A DNA stretch of 64,000 nt from Dichetophora obliterata (GCA_963920525.1 OY986438.1:81331177-81395176); one strand, 5' to 3'; positions 1-10,842 are shown, counted from the first letter of the stretch. The notes: generated by a model from the sequence alone, not told the origin. Made by a program: numbers and translations.

Positions 1-78
1 CACCAACAAAAATCAAAACGCTGATCAAAAAAGTAAAAAGTAAAACGTAAAAAGTAAAGACTAATTGCACCTTTACAT

Positions 79-1156
79 CATACATGGGCACACTGCAGTA
101 AATATTTACTGCATTACTAGAAGCAGTAATCAGTAAACTTTTACTGATAATGAAATTCAATTTGCATTACCAGTAAATTTTTACTGATTACTGGAGAAAA
201 TTGCAGTAAAAATAAATTTTTACTGATTACTGGGAAAAAATTGCAGTACAAATAAATTTTTACTGATAATGAAATTCAATTTGCATTACCAGTAAATTTT
301 TACTGATTACTGGAAAAAATTGCAGTAAAAATAAATTTTTACTGATAATGAAATTTAATTTGCATTACCAGTAAATTTTTACTGATTACTGAAAAAATTT
401 GCAGTAAAAATAAATTTTTACTGATTACTGAAAAAAATTGCAGTAAAAATAAATTTTTACTGATTACTGAAAAAAATTGCAGTAAAAATAAATTTTTACT
501 GATTACTGAAAAAAATTGCAGTAAAAATAAATTTTTACTGCTTACTGAATAAAATTGCAAAAATAAATTTTTACTGCAATATTTTCAGTAATCAGTAAAA
601 ATTTATTTTTACTGCAATTTTTTTTAGTAATGCAGTAAAAATTAATTTTTACTGATTACTGAACAAAATTGCAAAAATAAATTTTTACTGCAATTTTTTC
701 AGTAATCAGTAAAAATTTATTTTTACTGCAATTTTTTTCAGTAATCAGTAAAAATTTATTTTTACTGCAATTTTTTTCAGTAATCAGTAAAAATTTATTT
801 TTACTGCAATTTTTTTCAGTAATCAGTAAAAATTTATTTTTACTGCAAATTTTTTCAGTAATCAGTAAAAATTTACTGGTAATGCAAATTAAATTTCATT
901 ATCAGTAAAAATTTATTTTTACTGCAATTTTTTTCAGTAATCAGTAAAAATTTACTGGTAATGCAAATTGAATTTCATTATCAGTAAAAATTTATTTGTA
1001 CTGCAATTTTTTCCCAGTAATCAGTAAAAATTTATTTTTACTGCAATTTTTTTCAGTAATCAGTAAAATTTTACTGGTAATGCAAATTGAATTTCATTAT
1101 CAGTAAAAATTTATTTTTACTGCAATTTTACTGGTACTGCAAAGTGCCCATCTATG
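79..1156. mobile_element. Palindromic foldback element with hAT-type ends (non-autonomous)
   Basis: A 1078-bp near-perfect palindrome. The left half is built from tandem units of about 50 bp with the core TTTTTACTGATTACTG, and the right half repeats them in reverse complement around a centre near 560-680. The ends are CATACATGGGCACACTGCAG and, inverted, CATAGATGGGCACTTTGCAG. An exact 8-bp direct repeat CTTTACAT flanks it (71-78 and 1157-1164). An 8-bp duplication is the hAT signature. It has no coding capacity: the minus-strand reading frame at 339-560 is just the repeat translated. It could be a hAT MITE expanded into a foldback by unequal exchange. Confidence 0.85.
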
Positions 1157-1164
1157 CTTTACAT

Positions 1165-1177
1165 TGGCGACGAGGAG
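1165..1177 (+). other. Primer binding site, tRNA-Ser type
   Basis: TGGCGACGAGGA matches the complement of the 3' end of tRNA-Ser(GCU) (…TCGTCG plus CCA) as I know it from insects. It begins one base after the ACA that would end the LTR. tRNA-Ser priming is known in Mag-type gypsy elements. The foldback insertion lies immediately upstream. Confidence 0.55.
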
Positions 1178-1299
1178 AAAATCAAAAGGACAAATTATAA
1201 AAAGAGGAGAAAACAAATACTATAAAAAAAGGAGAAAATCAAACAATCAAATAAAAAGGTAATGTAATAAAACAAGAATTTTACTCGAAATATTTCAGA

Positions 1300-1473
1300 A
1301 TGGATACTAACAATATTAATACGAAAACTACATCATCATCATCAGCAAATTTAGAACAGAATATGGAAGAAGAGGGAGAACCTCCAGCACAGGCTTTACA
1401 ACACATGCCTTCACATAATGTGCTACTATTCGCTACACCAAGCGAACTAGGTGGAATTTCTTTGCCAACTTAA
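1300..1473 (+). pseudogene. gag-like ORF start, 57 codons, truncated
   Basis: The ATG at 1300 opens a 57-residue frame rich in Ser, Thr, Asn and Glu and ends at TAA 1471. It sits about 120 bp after the primer binding site, where gag of a gypsy element is expected. The final residues (PSELGGISLPT) look like the linker before a gag capsid-like domain, but the frame stops there and the DNA turns into the hAT-like gene within a few codons. No zinc knuckle or capsid domain is present. Gag is an inference from position. Confidence 0.35.
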
Positions 1474-1482
1474 TTTGATATT

Positions 1483-3661
1483 TTGAAATATTACTTTTTT
1501 TTGGGCGACCAGTGGAAAAAAGGAAATAAAATGTTCTCGTACAAGACATTCACACCAAAAGTTGTCAATAAAGTTTTAGAAATTTGGGGCAAATTGAAGA
1601 TTGATCTAGTTCAAAAATTAACCACCACAAAAAAATTAAATACACTAATTGACAAATATAAGCAATTGAATAAATGCGGACAATATAATCATAAATTTAA
1701 ACAATTCGTTGATGGTACAAATGAAATATTCTACATCGCAGAATGCAAATGCTCACTAAAATCAAATCGTTGCAACTGTGGTAAAACTCCAGATGATCTC
1801 AAGGTCTTCATGTTTGATCAGCACAATGAAAGGAAATTAACTATACCTGTTGTTGAGGATCCTACAGAAACAGAAGTGTCTACAATAGCACCAAGACTTC
1901 AATTATCTGTTGATGGCACATATCTACCAACTCCTTCAGAATTGCAAGATGATATTGCAATGAACATGGCTGACACATCGGTCGAATCACTTTATACTCC
2001 AAGATACAGTATAGCAAAATTTGCAATGATTTGTGACAGATTTGGCTTGTCAAACAGGGTGGCATCTTGCCTAGCATCAGCTTTGTTTGAAGACATTGCA
2101 TTTAAAGATGGGCGTTGTCTGACCGTTGTCAAACCGTTGTCTGTGACAAAAACAAAATAGAGAGAGAAAGAGCTAAAGTTAGAACGGAATTTCTCCGCCA
2201 ACGACAAAAAGGGTGTTTGGAAGCTTTTTCATTTGACGGTCGGAAAAACGGCGCATTGACTCGAGAAAAAATTGATGAAGTTTACCATTCGAGAATGCAG
2301 AAAGAATCGCATTTAGTCGTCGTTCACGAGCCAAATTCCAAATTAATTGGTTATGTTAACTTGGAAGGCAAAAGTGAAAGTGCTGAAGCGAAACAAGCAG
2401 CTTTAAATGCATTTTTCCAAGAAAAGGAACTTCCTCTTGACAAATTAATTGGCATTTGCTCTGACGGTGAAGTTACAAACACTGGTACGGAGAGAGGTAT
2501 ACTGCGACGATTTGAATTGCAGCTGAAGAGACCATTACACTGGTGGATTTGTTTACTACATTTCAATGAGTTGCCGTTTCGAAGTTTGTGGAACAAATTG
2601 GAAAAATCACAAACAACTGGACCAAGAACCGCAACTGGAGTGTTAGCAAAAGAGATTCAAGATTGCCATACCCTACAGGTACTTATCAAAATTTTTAAAA
2701 ACAAATTCCCTATAAGCCACATAATTTTGTAATCAATTTTGAATAATCAATTGCCAGGTTGTTCCGAATTTTGAAGCAATTCCACTTGAAAACATGCCTC
2801 CACCGTTGGATGAAGATCTACAGAAAAAACTTTCAACGGATGTGAAGTATCTATACCAAATTGCTAATGCTGTTTCGAATGGTCGCGTTTCAACTCAACT
2901 AGCAAATAATAAACCAGGTCCTGTATCACATGCTAGACGGCTCACAAAAGCCAATAGAATACTTCGTATTTACGTTGCAACAAGCAAGCCATCCGAAAAT
3001 TTGAAAATTTTGGCAAAATACATAATGCACGTGTACGTTCCCATGTATTTTAACATAAAATACTATGAGTCGGTTGTATATGGTCGTGTTTTGCTTGGCA
3101 AATTCATACGGTGGACGCAATATTTGCCAGACAATTTACATTCGGTGTTAAACACCGTAATTGAAAATAATTCCTATTTTGCACATTGTGAAAATGTTTT
3201 GCTCAGCATGCTCTTCGACGATCGGCAACATATTCGGAAGTATGCACTGGAAAAAATTTTACATTTTCGTAACAATATATATGAACCGTCCAATATTCGT
3301 ACCTACGTAAAACCTAAAATTAATTTAAACCTAAAATTAAAAAATAGTGGCATCCACTAATTACGTTCATATGATTGATTTGGACGACGATGAAAACCTG
3401 TCAGAACCACCATTCACAAGAAGCATACCATATGAACATTTAAAAACGTATTTCGATGATGACGAAAATGAAGCTCCACCGCTAGACCATCCGAAGATTC
3501 CATGCCATATTCAAGGTACCGAGCGGTACGTTCAACTCCTAACCAGCGTAGCTAAACGTGCAATTGATAAAAACCGCGAAGGGATCATGGCGACTACGTC
3601 AGCTAGCCGAAGTAAACTGAGTCGAATGAAATCCAAGCAAGATTTGCAAGGAAATATGTGA
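1483..3661 (+). pseudogene. hAT-like transposase pseudogene (unnamed arthropod/cnidarian family)
   Basis: Four open segments form one protein: 1483-2110, about 2118-2678, 2758-3345 and about 3347-3661. The first carries a Cys-rich stretch (CKCSLKSNRCNC). The second has FDGRK, CSDGEVTNTG and CLLHFNELPFR, which resemble a first acidic site, a second Asp, and the C-x2-H motif of hAT RNase H folds. The end has the conserved tail IPCHIQGTERYVQLL. I recognise the order from unannotated proteins of insects, crustaceans and Hydra. Frameshifts at about 2110-2140 (short CGTTGTC duplication) and about 3340 (CCTAAAATTAA duplication) kill it. A 79-bp intron is retained. Terminal inverted repeats were not found. 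Confidence is high for the family and moderate for the superfamily. Confidence 0.7.
2679..2757 (+). other. Spliceosomal intron in the hAT-like gene
   Basis: The donor GTACTT at 2679 and acceptor TTGCCAG ending at 2757 join the second and third exons in phase 0 without a stop. The joined protein reads …HTLQ then VVPNFEAIP, matching the expected continuity. Read through, the intron contains an in-frame stop (2730). Confidence 0.7.
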
Positions 3662-4812
3662 ATTTTAAAATAAATTCCCATATATTTTGCTTATGAAAAA
3701 TCGATGAAATTGTTAAAAAACTATTTTATTTTATTTGGAACCTTAAAATTAACAAAAAAGAGTAAAAAATAAAAAAAAATGATATCGCCATCGTTTTAGC
3801 GTACAATTTTACCTTGGATAGGATATATTTAAAATATTTAAAATTGGCGAATTTTTTTTTAACATACCTACTAAAAAACCTTTAAAATTAACGCGTAAAA
3901 AAAATAATTTTTCGACAAAAACTCGTTCAAAACCTCAAGAAAAATAATTGTTTTGGAAAAACTGCTATCGCCATCGTTTTTAGCGTACAATTTCACCTTG
4001 GAAAGGTAATATTTAAAAAAAAATTAAATCAGCCGATTTTTTTTATTACCTACTAAAAAAAAAACTTAAAAATGTTGAGAAAAACTCAAACAATTGAAAT
4101 TTGGGCGCCTCGAAAATGATTTTTTGGATATGTCGTAGTGGAACTTTTTCCTCATACCAAAAGCTATCGAAAAATCGATGGCACAATATCGACAAATTTT
4201 TGTCCTTACAAATCGGCCCGGTCTAATAGTTATATATTAATATAGAAAAATATAGCCGTTTTCTTAAAGGATCGTATAAAAAAGAAAAATGTCTTAAAAA
4301 ATCGCTAGCTCGATAACAAATCGATGTATCGATAATTCCACCGGTGAATCTTATTTTCGCAATGAGTACTTCAAAACGGCATATTCAGAGCTTGGAGCCC
4401 CAAGAATCGGAATCTCCCCAATATATAATATTCGCAATTATTTTAAGTGCACTTCCTTGAAATAAAAGTGGGATGTTATTACTATTTCAACTTTTTTGAA
4501 AGTTTTTTATTTTCTAAAGTAGTTTGTTGTTTTTCAATTTTAAGGCGCTTATTTAAGTCTTTCTTTTGATGCCTCCACTTGAGATTTTGCGGTTCATCCC
4601 CTCTAACGTTCCGCAGCCGATGTGATACTGCTCTTCTCTGTTCATCGTTGTAGTAGATTTGCTTGGTAATTATTGTTGTAAATGTATTTTAGTTCAGCTA
4701 AATATACTTTGAAAGAAAAACAGTAAATATCCTTCATGATTTCTTTATGAAGGAACGATTTGTCAGCAGATAAACTTATTGATGGTTGCTTGCTGCCATA
4801 GTAGAACTAGAT
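3662..4812. repeat. AT-rich non-coding DNA with a diverged direct duplication
   Basis: Two direct copies of about 110 bp lie at 3783-3900 and 3966-4065. Each starts TATCGCCATCGTTTT, continues with TAGCGTACAATTT and ACCTTGGA, and ends near a poly(T) run and TACCTACTAAAAAA. The spacing is about 184 bp. I see no coding sequence in the rest of the interval. Confidence 0.6.
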
Positions 4813-4995
4813 AAGGTAGTGTTAGGGCTGAAAGTGTTCTCTTTCTAAGTGACCTTATCTGTCAAACTCATCCATTTTGATATTTTTGCCAATTATTGCT
4901 TTCATATTGCATTCTCATTGGTTGTAGATTTTGTATGAAATGTCAACTTCGTTTTGACAGTTTCGGTCACCGGCTCTCCGCCATAACACTACCTT
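4813..4995. mobile_element. Short MITE with AAGGTAGTGTTA inverted ends
   Basis: AAGGTAGTGTTA at 4813-4824 is matched by TAACACTACCTT at 4984-4995, and the inverted similarity extends inward (GGGCTGAAAG against CTCTCCGCC). Internal words (TCTCTTTC, CTGTCAAA, CTTCGTTTTGACA) recur in the element at 22257-22432, so the two appear to be one family. Confidence 0.6.
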
Positions 4996-5611
4996 GCCGA
5001 ATTTTGCCATGCTTGCTGCATTTGCTGAGCGTCTGGAATCCAATATCCAAGAGCGTGTGTTTGAGTTTCATGACCAACATTAATTTGTAGTTTTATAAAT
5101 GGCGCCAGCATATTCTCTGACTGGGACCATGGTATAATAAGTAATAGGTAGGAGTAACATTTCGTGTTTCAACCATCGAATGTCAAACAAAAGAAAACAA
5201 AATAGAGAATGTGTGTCACACACATTGGCCGCATTCAGAAGAGTCACCTGTTGTGAATGGATCATTTAATTGCAAAGGTTTCTCACTCAAATTACTTTTC
5301 ATTCAATAGTGCTCCCTGTATTTTAATTATATATCAACAATATTCAATTTATATGTAATAATATAGTTTGGTGTTATTATAAAATAAAATTGCTATCTGA
5401 ATAAAAAATATTTTGAAAGATATAATCAAAGTCTGAGAGAGTGAAAATATAAAAAGTTTTTCCGATTAGCATGAAAATTTTTATAAAGCAGAAAAGCGGT
5501 CCGGGGCATGACAAAGTCTTCCAGGGAATACTAATATTTTATATATAGGTTTTCGCTTCGATCGACAGTCCCCTCACTGCTATACTTTTATTTATAATCC
5601 TTGTTTCAGAA
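4996..5611. other. Unassigned AT-rich interval
   Basis: A stretch near 5116-5200 (ACCATGGTATAATAAG, then AACAAAAGAAAACAAA) shares words with the 22257-22432 MITE and may be a further fragment of that family. No gene is recognisable. Confidence 0.3.
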
Positions 5612-6452
5612 ATGAATCTTCCTTTTAACTTTTTTTTACTTAAAAAGGTCAACTTTCGAAAGCTCCTACTAAAACAGGATGAGGTAAATCAAAAAAATGT
5701 TGTAACAGTTTTCTTAGTGGATGCATTACCTTTCCAAAAATACCAAACGCTTGAATATTTGCGACATCAAATTTTCGTTCTTTTGCCTATTGGGCGCATC
5801 ACTGTGCAGCATATTGAAAGGCGATTATCTTTTGCAACGATTCACATTTCCTAACCCAATTAATTCTGGTATGATGCTATATTCTGCTACGAAACCAAAA
5901 TTATGATGTGCTACAACGATGGCCCCAATAAAGTATGGCGGCAGCCTTTAAAAGCATTGGAAAATCGTAATATAATTCCAACAGTGAAGTTTGGTAAATT
6001 ATTAGTCATGTTGTGGGGATGCATTTCTAGGAAAAGAGTAGGAAAGTTAGCATTGATTGAAAACACAATAGATACTCAACAATATTTGCAGATTTTGAAA
6101 TGTCATCTGATAAACAGTGCCCAACAATTTGAGTTCATTGCTGATAACAAACCAACATTCAAGTTTTATCAGGACAATGAGCCAAAGCACAAAGCGCACT
6201 TAGTGAGAATGTGGCTTCTTTATAATTGCAGCGAAGTACTGAACACTCCTGACAAAGTCCAGACTTGATTTGTGATTATTTAAAAAAAAAATGTGGCGAA
6301 AAGAATCCCGAAACACCGTGAGCAGCTTAAAAGAGCAATAATCTATTAATGGCATAAAATACCACAAGAATACAATGTGAAGGAGCAAGTTTATTCAATG
6401 AAAAGAATACTGAAAGCTGTTATGGATGCCAAAGGGGGTCACACAAAATATT
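5612..6452 (+). pseudogene. Tc1-like transposase pseudogene
   Basis: A Tc1/mariner DDE transposase remnant. The readable order is: a region before the catalytic domain (VNFRKLLLKQ, then a poor match at 5720-5850), FCYETK at about 5880 where the family has SDE, YNDGPNKVWR, PTVKFGKLLVMLWGCISRK, and FYQDNEPKHKAHLVRMW with the second Asp. The third catalytic block (SPDLNxIE) is damaged near 6262-6300 by stops. The tail, reading …HKIPQEYN…AVMDAKGGHTKY, is in a different frame. The first catalytic Asp is replaced by Tyr. Inverted ends were not identified. This is a dead copy. Confidence 0.8.
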
Positions 6453-7120
6453 AATTTATAATTTTTTTCTCATTTTTGATTATTTTTACTTTCAAAATAT
6501 TACACGTTTACTTAAAATTTCGATGGCAGCATCTATTTATTTGTTGCGTGAAATTTCTGACTTAAGGTTTGTTGCGAGGAATTCCTATGGCAACGTTTCT
6601 CAGAGAGACTCAGAATAAGTTGGGAGATTTCATATGATATCTCTCTTTCCACTTCAAAATAAATAGGCAGTACAATTAAATTGTCGTGAAAAAATGTTGC
6701 TCAGAAACATGTTGCGATAATTTCACGCAGCGAAACAGAGTACTGCTCTTACGAACATGTTGTGAAAATTTACACCCTTGTTTCGCAGCTGCCTTTTTTT
6801 ATATGGAGATTTGAGTGGAATTTCACATGAAACTGAACAGAGTACTATGCTTAAAAACACTTTCTTGACAAGTAAATTTATGAATACTTTTGGTTTTTTC
6901 ATAATATTTTTGGTTAATACTTTTTGAAATGTTATACTTTTGTTTCTGTTAGCTTAAAAACACTTTATTTATTGAAATGCAACAAAAAAATTTCAAAATA
7001 GAGTATTTTTGTAAAGAAAAGATGGAAATCACAAATTTTCCCCATCGACAAAACACTTTCTTGATAAACTGTATACATAGGGAGAAAGTCATGCAAGTCA
7101 TTTATTATTTTAATTAAAAT
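6453..7120. other. Unassigned non-coding interval
   Basis: AT-rich, with repeated words around GTTGCG…TTTCACGC and AACAGAGTACT (6718-6750 and 6834-6850). No coding sequence or clear element boundary is visible. Confidence 0.4.
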
Positions 7121-7189
7121 TTCAGAGACATGAAGTGAGCCAATGTTAGGAAAAACTTTTTGCTCACGAGACGTATCGCGGAATAAAAA

Positions 7190-7881
7190 TTACTTTGCGG
7201 CGAAAAAATGAAAAAGAATCGTTCTGTGGGAGAAGGTACTGCAAGAAATTAAAGCTGTGGATGAGTTTTTCCCCTTCAGTCGGGATGACATTATGCGGAA
7301 ATTTTTAATCTATCCGTAACATACAAAAAAAAAAAAAAAAAATAAAATAATAATCTGGCCATTTCAGCCCTTGGAAGGACTTTGACCTAGCTTTTATTGA
7401 TCAATTGCGTTGTGCGTGTTATTAAATGTTAGATCACAAATGACCGAGAGCTGGACCTACGTGTTTTGTGCCGACTCCGAACGGCTTATATTCTCAAGAA
7501 GCTTTACATGGCAATTTTTATTCTCTGAGGTTTGCCATTGTCTGCAGATAGGTGACGACCGAACAGAAAAATTAATTCAATTCAAAAAACTTTCTGTCTG
7601 AGCTGGAATTGAACCCGGGTTACCGCGGTTCTTTAGCTTAGGGACCACGCACTTTACCCAGTAGGCTACGGTCGCCACCGTAACATGCAAGCGCATCAAA
7701 AACCGAAATGTAACTTCCGGAGAGGCGTCAACGTCGTTGGAGTACTTTGATGCGATGGATGAAGTGTATGGGACAAGTAGCCATGTGTTTGCTCCAGAAT
7801 CCACATTAAAAAGCTCGTTGGAGTACATTTTGTCGGAAAGTGATGACACCGTTTTGAATCGTAATTCTTCGATTTTTTCCT
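7190..7881 (+). pseudogene. PIF/Harbinger second ORF (Myb/MADF-like DNA-binding protein), split by a SINE
   Basis: The first part (7205-7316) reads WEKVLQEIKAVDEFFPFS then RDDIMRKFL, and the second (7700-7881) reads RNVTSGEAS, LEYFDAMDEVYG and ESTLKSSLEYIL. This is the layout of the Myb/SANT or MADF-like accessory protein of PIF/Harbinger elements, which binds element ends and helps the transposase. It is encoded opposite to the transposase next to it, as in the family. A tRNA-derived SINE separates the two parts, and frame differences show further decay. The 3' end overlaps the transposase remnant by 76 bp, suggesting an internal deletion fused the tails of the two genes. Confidence 0.6.
7327..7677 (-). 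mobile_element. tRNA-derived SINE inserted in the Harbinger accessory gene
   Basis: On the minus strand it starts near 7677 with a tRNA-like head. The A box TAGCCTACTGG (7658-7668) and B box GGTTCAATTCC (7605-7615) fit the RNA polymerase III promoter consensus. A body with CCGTTCGGAGTCGGC and GTAGGTCC follows, then a poly(A) tail seen as A-run complement at 7327-7345. A 13-bp direct repeat CCGTAACATRCAA flanks it (7314-7326 and 7678-7690, one mismatch). Size about 351 bp. The body resembles tephritid fly SINEs from memory. Confidence 0.85.
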
Positions 7882-8531
7882 AAGCCGCCGATTTTTTTTT
7901 TCAAAATACCAAAAGCTTGTTCAACAAATACCCTTGTGGAGCTGTGTATATTGTTATATCCAATCTGTTGTGGCGTTAGAAAACCATTATCTTTATAGGG
8001 CACCATAGTAATAGTTTCTAGAAGGTACGCAGCATCACAAAGTAAGTGGCATTCAGAAGGAAATCTGATTAGCTTGTTTAGGATTGCCCTTCTAATTGGA
8101 CTGCTTCTCCAAATTGTAGCATCATGACAAAGGCAGGGATAGCCTACAATGGATAGCTCCATGGTCTTGTTTTGATCAAACTCCGTGATTGGCAATTTAA
8201 TGACCTTGCTCTTCAGTTTAAAAATTAGTTGGATAGTTTTCGTGAATGCCCTGTAAGTAGTACCACGACCGATATTGAATCGATCGCTTGTTTTGCGAAA
8301 CTGTGTTGATTTTCGAGTTTCCAGAGGGTAACATAAAGAGACTGTTGTAGTGAAGTACTCGGACGCCCGGTTGTAGGTTTCCACAAGGGCCTTAGCATAT
8401 TGTACAAGACCTGAAAGGTAATTTTGTGAAAAAAATTCGATAACTGACCAGTTTCTTACCTCAAATGTTGAAATTTCCATTCTAAAGTGACTATAAAAAA
8501 TGTCATGTGGCACTTCTGAAATTGCCTGCAA
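7806..8531 (-). pseudogene. PIF/Harbinger (HARBI1-like) transposase, truncated
   Basis: Reading from 8531 down, a DDE transposase of the IS5-related PIF/Harbinger group is seen: the HTH-like region (STQFRKTSDRFNIGRGTTYR), then GYPCLCHDATIWRSSPIRRA, LLCDAAYLLETITMVPYKDN with the second Asp, and SSTRVFVEQAFGILKKK with the Glu. The stretch with the first catalytic Asp (usually GxIDGTHI) is missing between about residues 105 and 125. The 3' end runs into the neighbouring convergent gene. At about 241 residues it is shorter than the usual 350-400. Inactive. Confidence 0.85.
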
Positions 8532-8539
8532 AAATTCCC

Positions 8540-9660
8540 TTCATTTTGGTACTTGTCTTCGAACATTTTGCTTAAGCATTGTGTAAATGGCTACAACGCG
8601 CTTTCTTCTTCATGCTCTTATGAATTTTTGACCAACTTTAAAGCGACTTTCAGTTGTCTTCTCTAACAAACAAAACAATTTTTCAAAAACACTTTTCTTT
8701 ATTACAACACCCCCCATTTTCAACTCAGTCGATTTGCATAAACCGTGTTCCAAAACCTCAAACGGCTTACAATATTTTTTTTACAAAGTTTACGTAATGC
8801 AGGGCTGCTTTGCATCGATATGATAGTTAAACCGCATCATTACAAAATATTTTGATGTTTTGGAACTCAGCCATATTCTTGATCAGCATCACCTCCTGAG
8901 TCGATTTAGCAAAGTCCGTTAGTTTGTATGTCCGTCTGTGATCACGATGAGTATCAAAATAATACAACATTTAAATCTTGGAATATACTAAAATACGGCT
9001 GTGGTGGTATTATTTTTATTATTTTATCAAGTCAAAGATAATTCAACAAATTCTAATTTTTTCCAATTCTTCTTTGTAGATTTTTTTTGTGAGTTCGTAA
9101 ATATATTTTCAGTTAAAAGTTCTTATTCCTAAAGAGCCTTAAGTCGGGAAAATTTACACTCTTATTAGAATTAGATGAATATTTTCATGTAGGGATGACA
9201 TATTTAAAAATTAATTAAAAAAAATTGTAGTTTTTGGTAACGGATTTTTTCATATTTGTGAAATAATTTAATTACTTTCTCATAAAAAGTCGCAATCAAT
9301 GCGCAAAAATGCGCGGAAACACAACAAAACTACTTTTATATTTTCAAAAAGAACAAAAAAATCACAAATTTCGAAGAACAATACTTAATAATTTGTATTT
9401 TAGCTTCAATATATATCAGTTTAAGCAATTCTGACAAGAAATTAATACAAGCACTCAAAACCTTTCCAACGACATCTTGAAAGTGAGAATTGCATTAAAA
9501 ATAATGACTTTTTTTAAATTTTAGTGAAAATAGTTTAAAAAAAATTCAACAAAATGAACGAATAACAGCATTGTCTTAAATCCGAATGCAAAAATTACAA
9601 ATTTTTTAATGCAGACTGGAAGATCTTTTTTGGAAATTGGAGGTATTAATCGCTACTTTG
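8540..9660. repeat. Non-coding interval with a dispersed dipteran repeat module
   Basis: At 8880-8945 the words TTGATCAGCATCACC, TCCTGAGTCGATTTAG and TGTCCGTCTGT match, in reverse orientation, the module at 61565-61660 in this window. I know this type of sequence as a dispersed repeat in fly genomes but cannot name the family. The rest is AT-rich without coding potential. Confidence 0.5.
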
Positions 9661-9669
9661 TCTCGTTAC

Positions 9670-10059
9670 TTTGGGCATATAGTGTCAAATAAAAGTATTG
9701 CAATCACACCAGGAAGTAAAAAGGGATTTTTTGGTCTTTACTTTTGCCTTGATCTATACATTTTCATATGAAGTCGGTAAGATTTCTGCTTCTTCTTACT
9801 TCTGATTAGTTACTTTTGTTGAATCTTAAGTCATACGTTACATTTAAGTTTTGAAAAATTTAAAATATGTGCGTCCTTATTTTTATCTTATTTTCTAAGT
9901 CATTTATTAATCAGTTAAACAATAAAACTTCAAATCATGTTCTTAATTTTGTTTCTCCTATGCAAAAATATAATTTTTGATGTAATGAAGCAAAAATAAT
10001 AATATAAGAAGCAACATTGTTTGCACCTACTTGCTTCATTTTGACACTATATGCCCAAA
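9670..10059. mobile_element. MITE with TTTGGGCATATAGTGTCAAA inverted repeats
   Basis: A perfect 20-bp inverted repeat TTTGGGCATATAGTGTCAAA at 9670-9689 is matched by its complement at 10040-10059. The 390-bp interior is AT-rich and non-coding. The target duplication is not clear. Superfamily unassigned. Confidence 0.75.
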
Positions 10060-10333
10060 ATGACAGTTCATCCCCAGCTGATTTTCAGCGAATAATGCTA
10101 CCTGGTAATTTTATCATGCTCCATAGAGCAGTGGTGTGCACACATATAAATGCAAATTTTTATGTTTGTGTTGTAAAGCTTTTGCTTTTAAAGTTTGCAC
10201 TTGCAAAAAAGCAGGAGTTCAACAACGAAACGAAAGCAACAAACTTTCAGTAGCTATCCTGATTTCATGCTGCAGGCTGCGGCTGCTTGCTGTTTCGTTT
10301 TTTTTTTTATCCGCGATCTAAATGAGGTGAAAA
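10060..10333. other. Unassigned spacer between MITEs
   Basis: No gene is recognisable. Two overlapping short open frames (10017-10321) have no recognisable domain. Confidence 0.4.
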
Positions 10334-10842
10334 TTAAGCTGGAAGTTCATTAACTGCGTTTGCATTTGCGTCCGTCTACTCACTGGCGCAATTTACGCAA
10401 GAAAATTATGGTAGAGTAGAATAATTGCGTTTTGTGTTCAGAGGAAGCAGGGCTACAAAATTATTAAATATTTTCTATGTTGTTCGAATGTAATTTTTAA
10501 TGTATTAACGGTGAAATATATCAAATTTTTTGATTTATAGTAACGAAAACTTAAAAATTCACACAAAAAAGATATTTTAGCCAAATGTCAAATAAAAACT
10601 CATACAAATCTTTAAATATTTAAATATTTTATTTTGAAATGGCAACCCTGATTTCTTCGCGATATTCGTTATAAATTATGAGTAACGAGTTGTTAAAAAA
10701 CGCAATTTTCGCAATTTTCGTAAATTGCGTTTTTCCAACTTCACAAATGCAGGCATAAAACTCTCTCTCGTAAGCTTACACACATTCTATTTCATTGCGA
10801 GACGGACGCATATGCAAACGCAGTTAATGAACTCCAGCTTAA
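10334..10842. mobile_element. MITE with about 40-bp inverted repeats and TTAA target sites
   Basis: Direct TTAA at 10334-10337 and 10839-10842 flank inverted arms of about 40 bp that start GCTGGAGTTCATTAACTGCG (right arm; the left arm has one extra A) and continue TTTGCATWTGCGTCCGTCT. The interior (about 420 bp) is non-coding and contains repeated GCAATTTTCG and AAATTGCG words. TTAA targets are typical of piggyBac-type transposition, but the terminal bases are not the usual CCC. Confidence 0.8.

Larger units (their letters stand above)
1..1473 (+). mobile_element. 5' fragment of a Ty3/gypsy (Mag-type) LTR retrotransposon, split by a foldback element
   Basis: Bases 1-78 plus 1157-1163 read as the 3' end of an LTR ending in ACA. 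A tRNA primer binding site follows, then an A-rich leader and a short gag-like ORF (1300-1473). The LTR and leader are interrupted by the palindromic element at 79-1156. The rest of the element (gag remainder and pol) is absent: a different, hAT-like gene follows from about 1483. The 5' edge lies outside the window. Assignment rests on the primer binding site and layout, not on conserved pol domains. Confidence 0.5.

Noticed and set aside
339..560. Minus-strand frame with repeated FSVISKNLFLLQF
   Set aside because: It is the translation of the tandem palindromic repeat. The periodicity comes from the DNA repeat, not a protein.
130..1140. CRISPR-like array of regularly spaced repeats
   Set aside because: Units are contiguous without unique spacers, arranged as one inverted palindrome between hAT-type ends, in a eukaryotic genome.
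7605..7677. tRNA gene on the minus strand
   Set aside because: A and B boxes fit, but the body continues into a SINE with poly(A) tail and target duplication, and no clean cloverleaf stems were seen.
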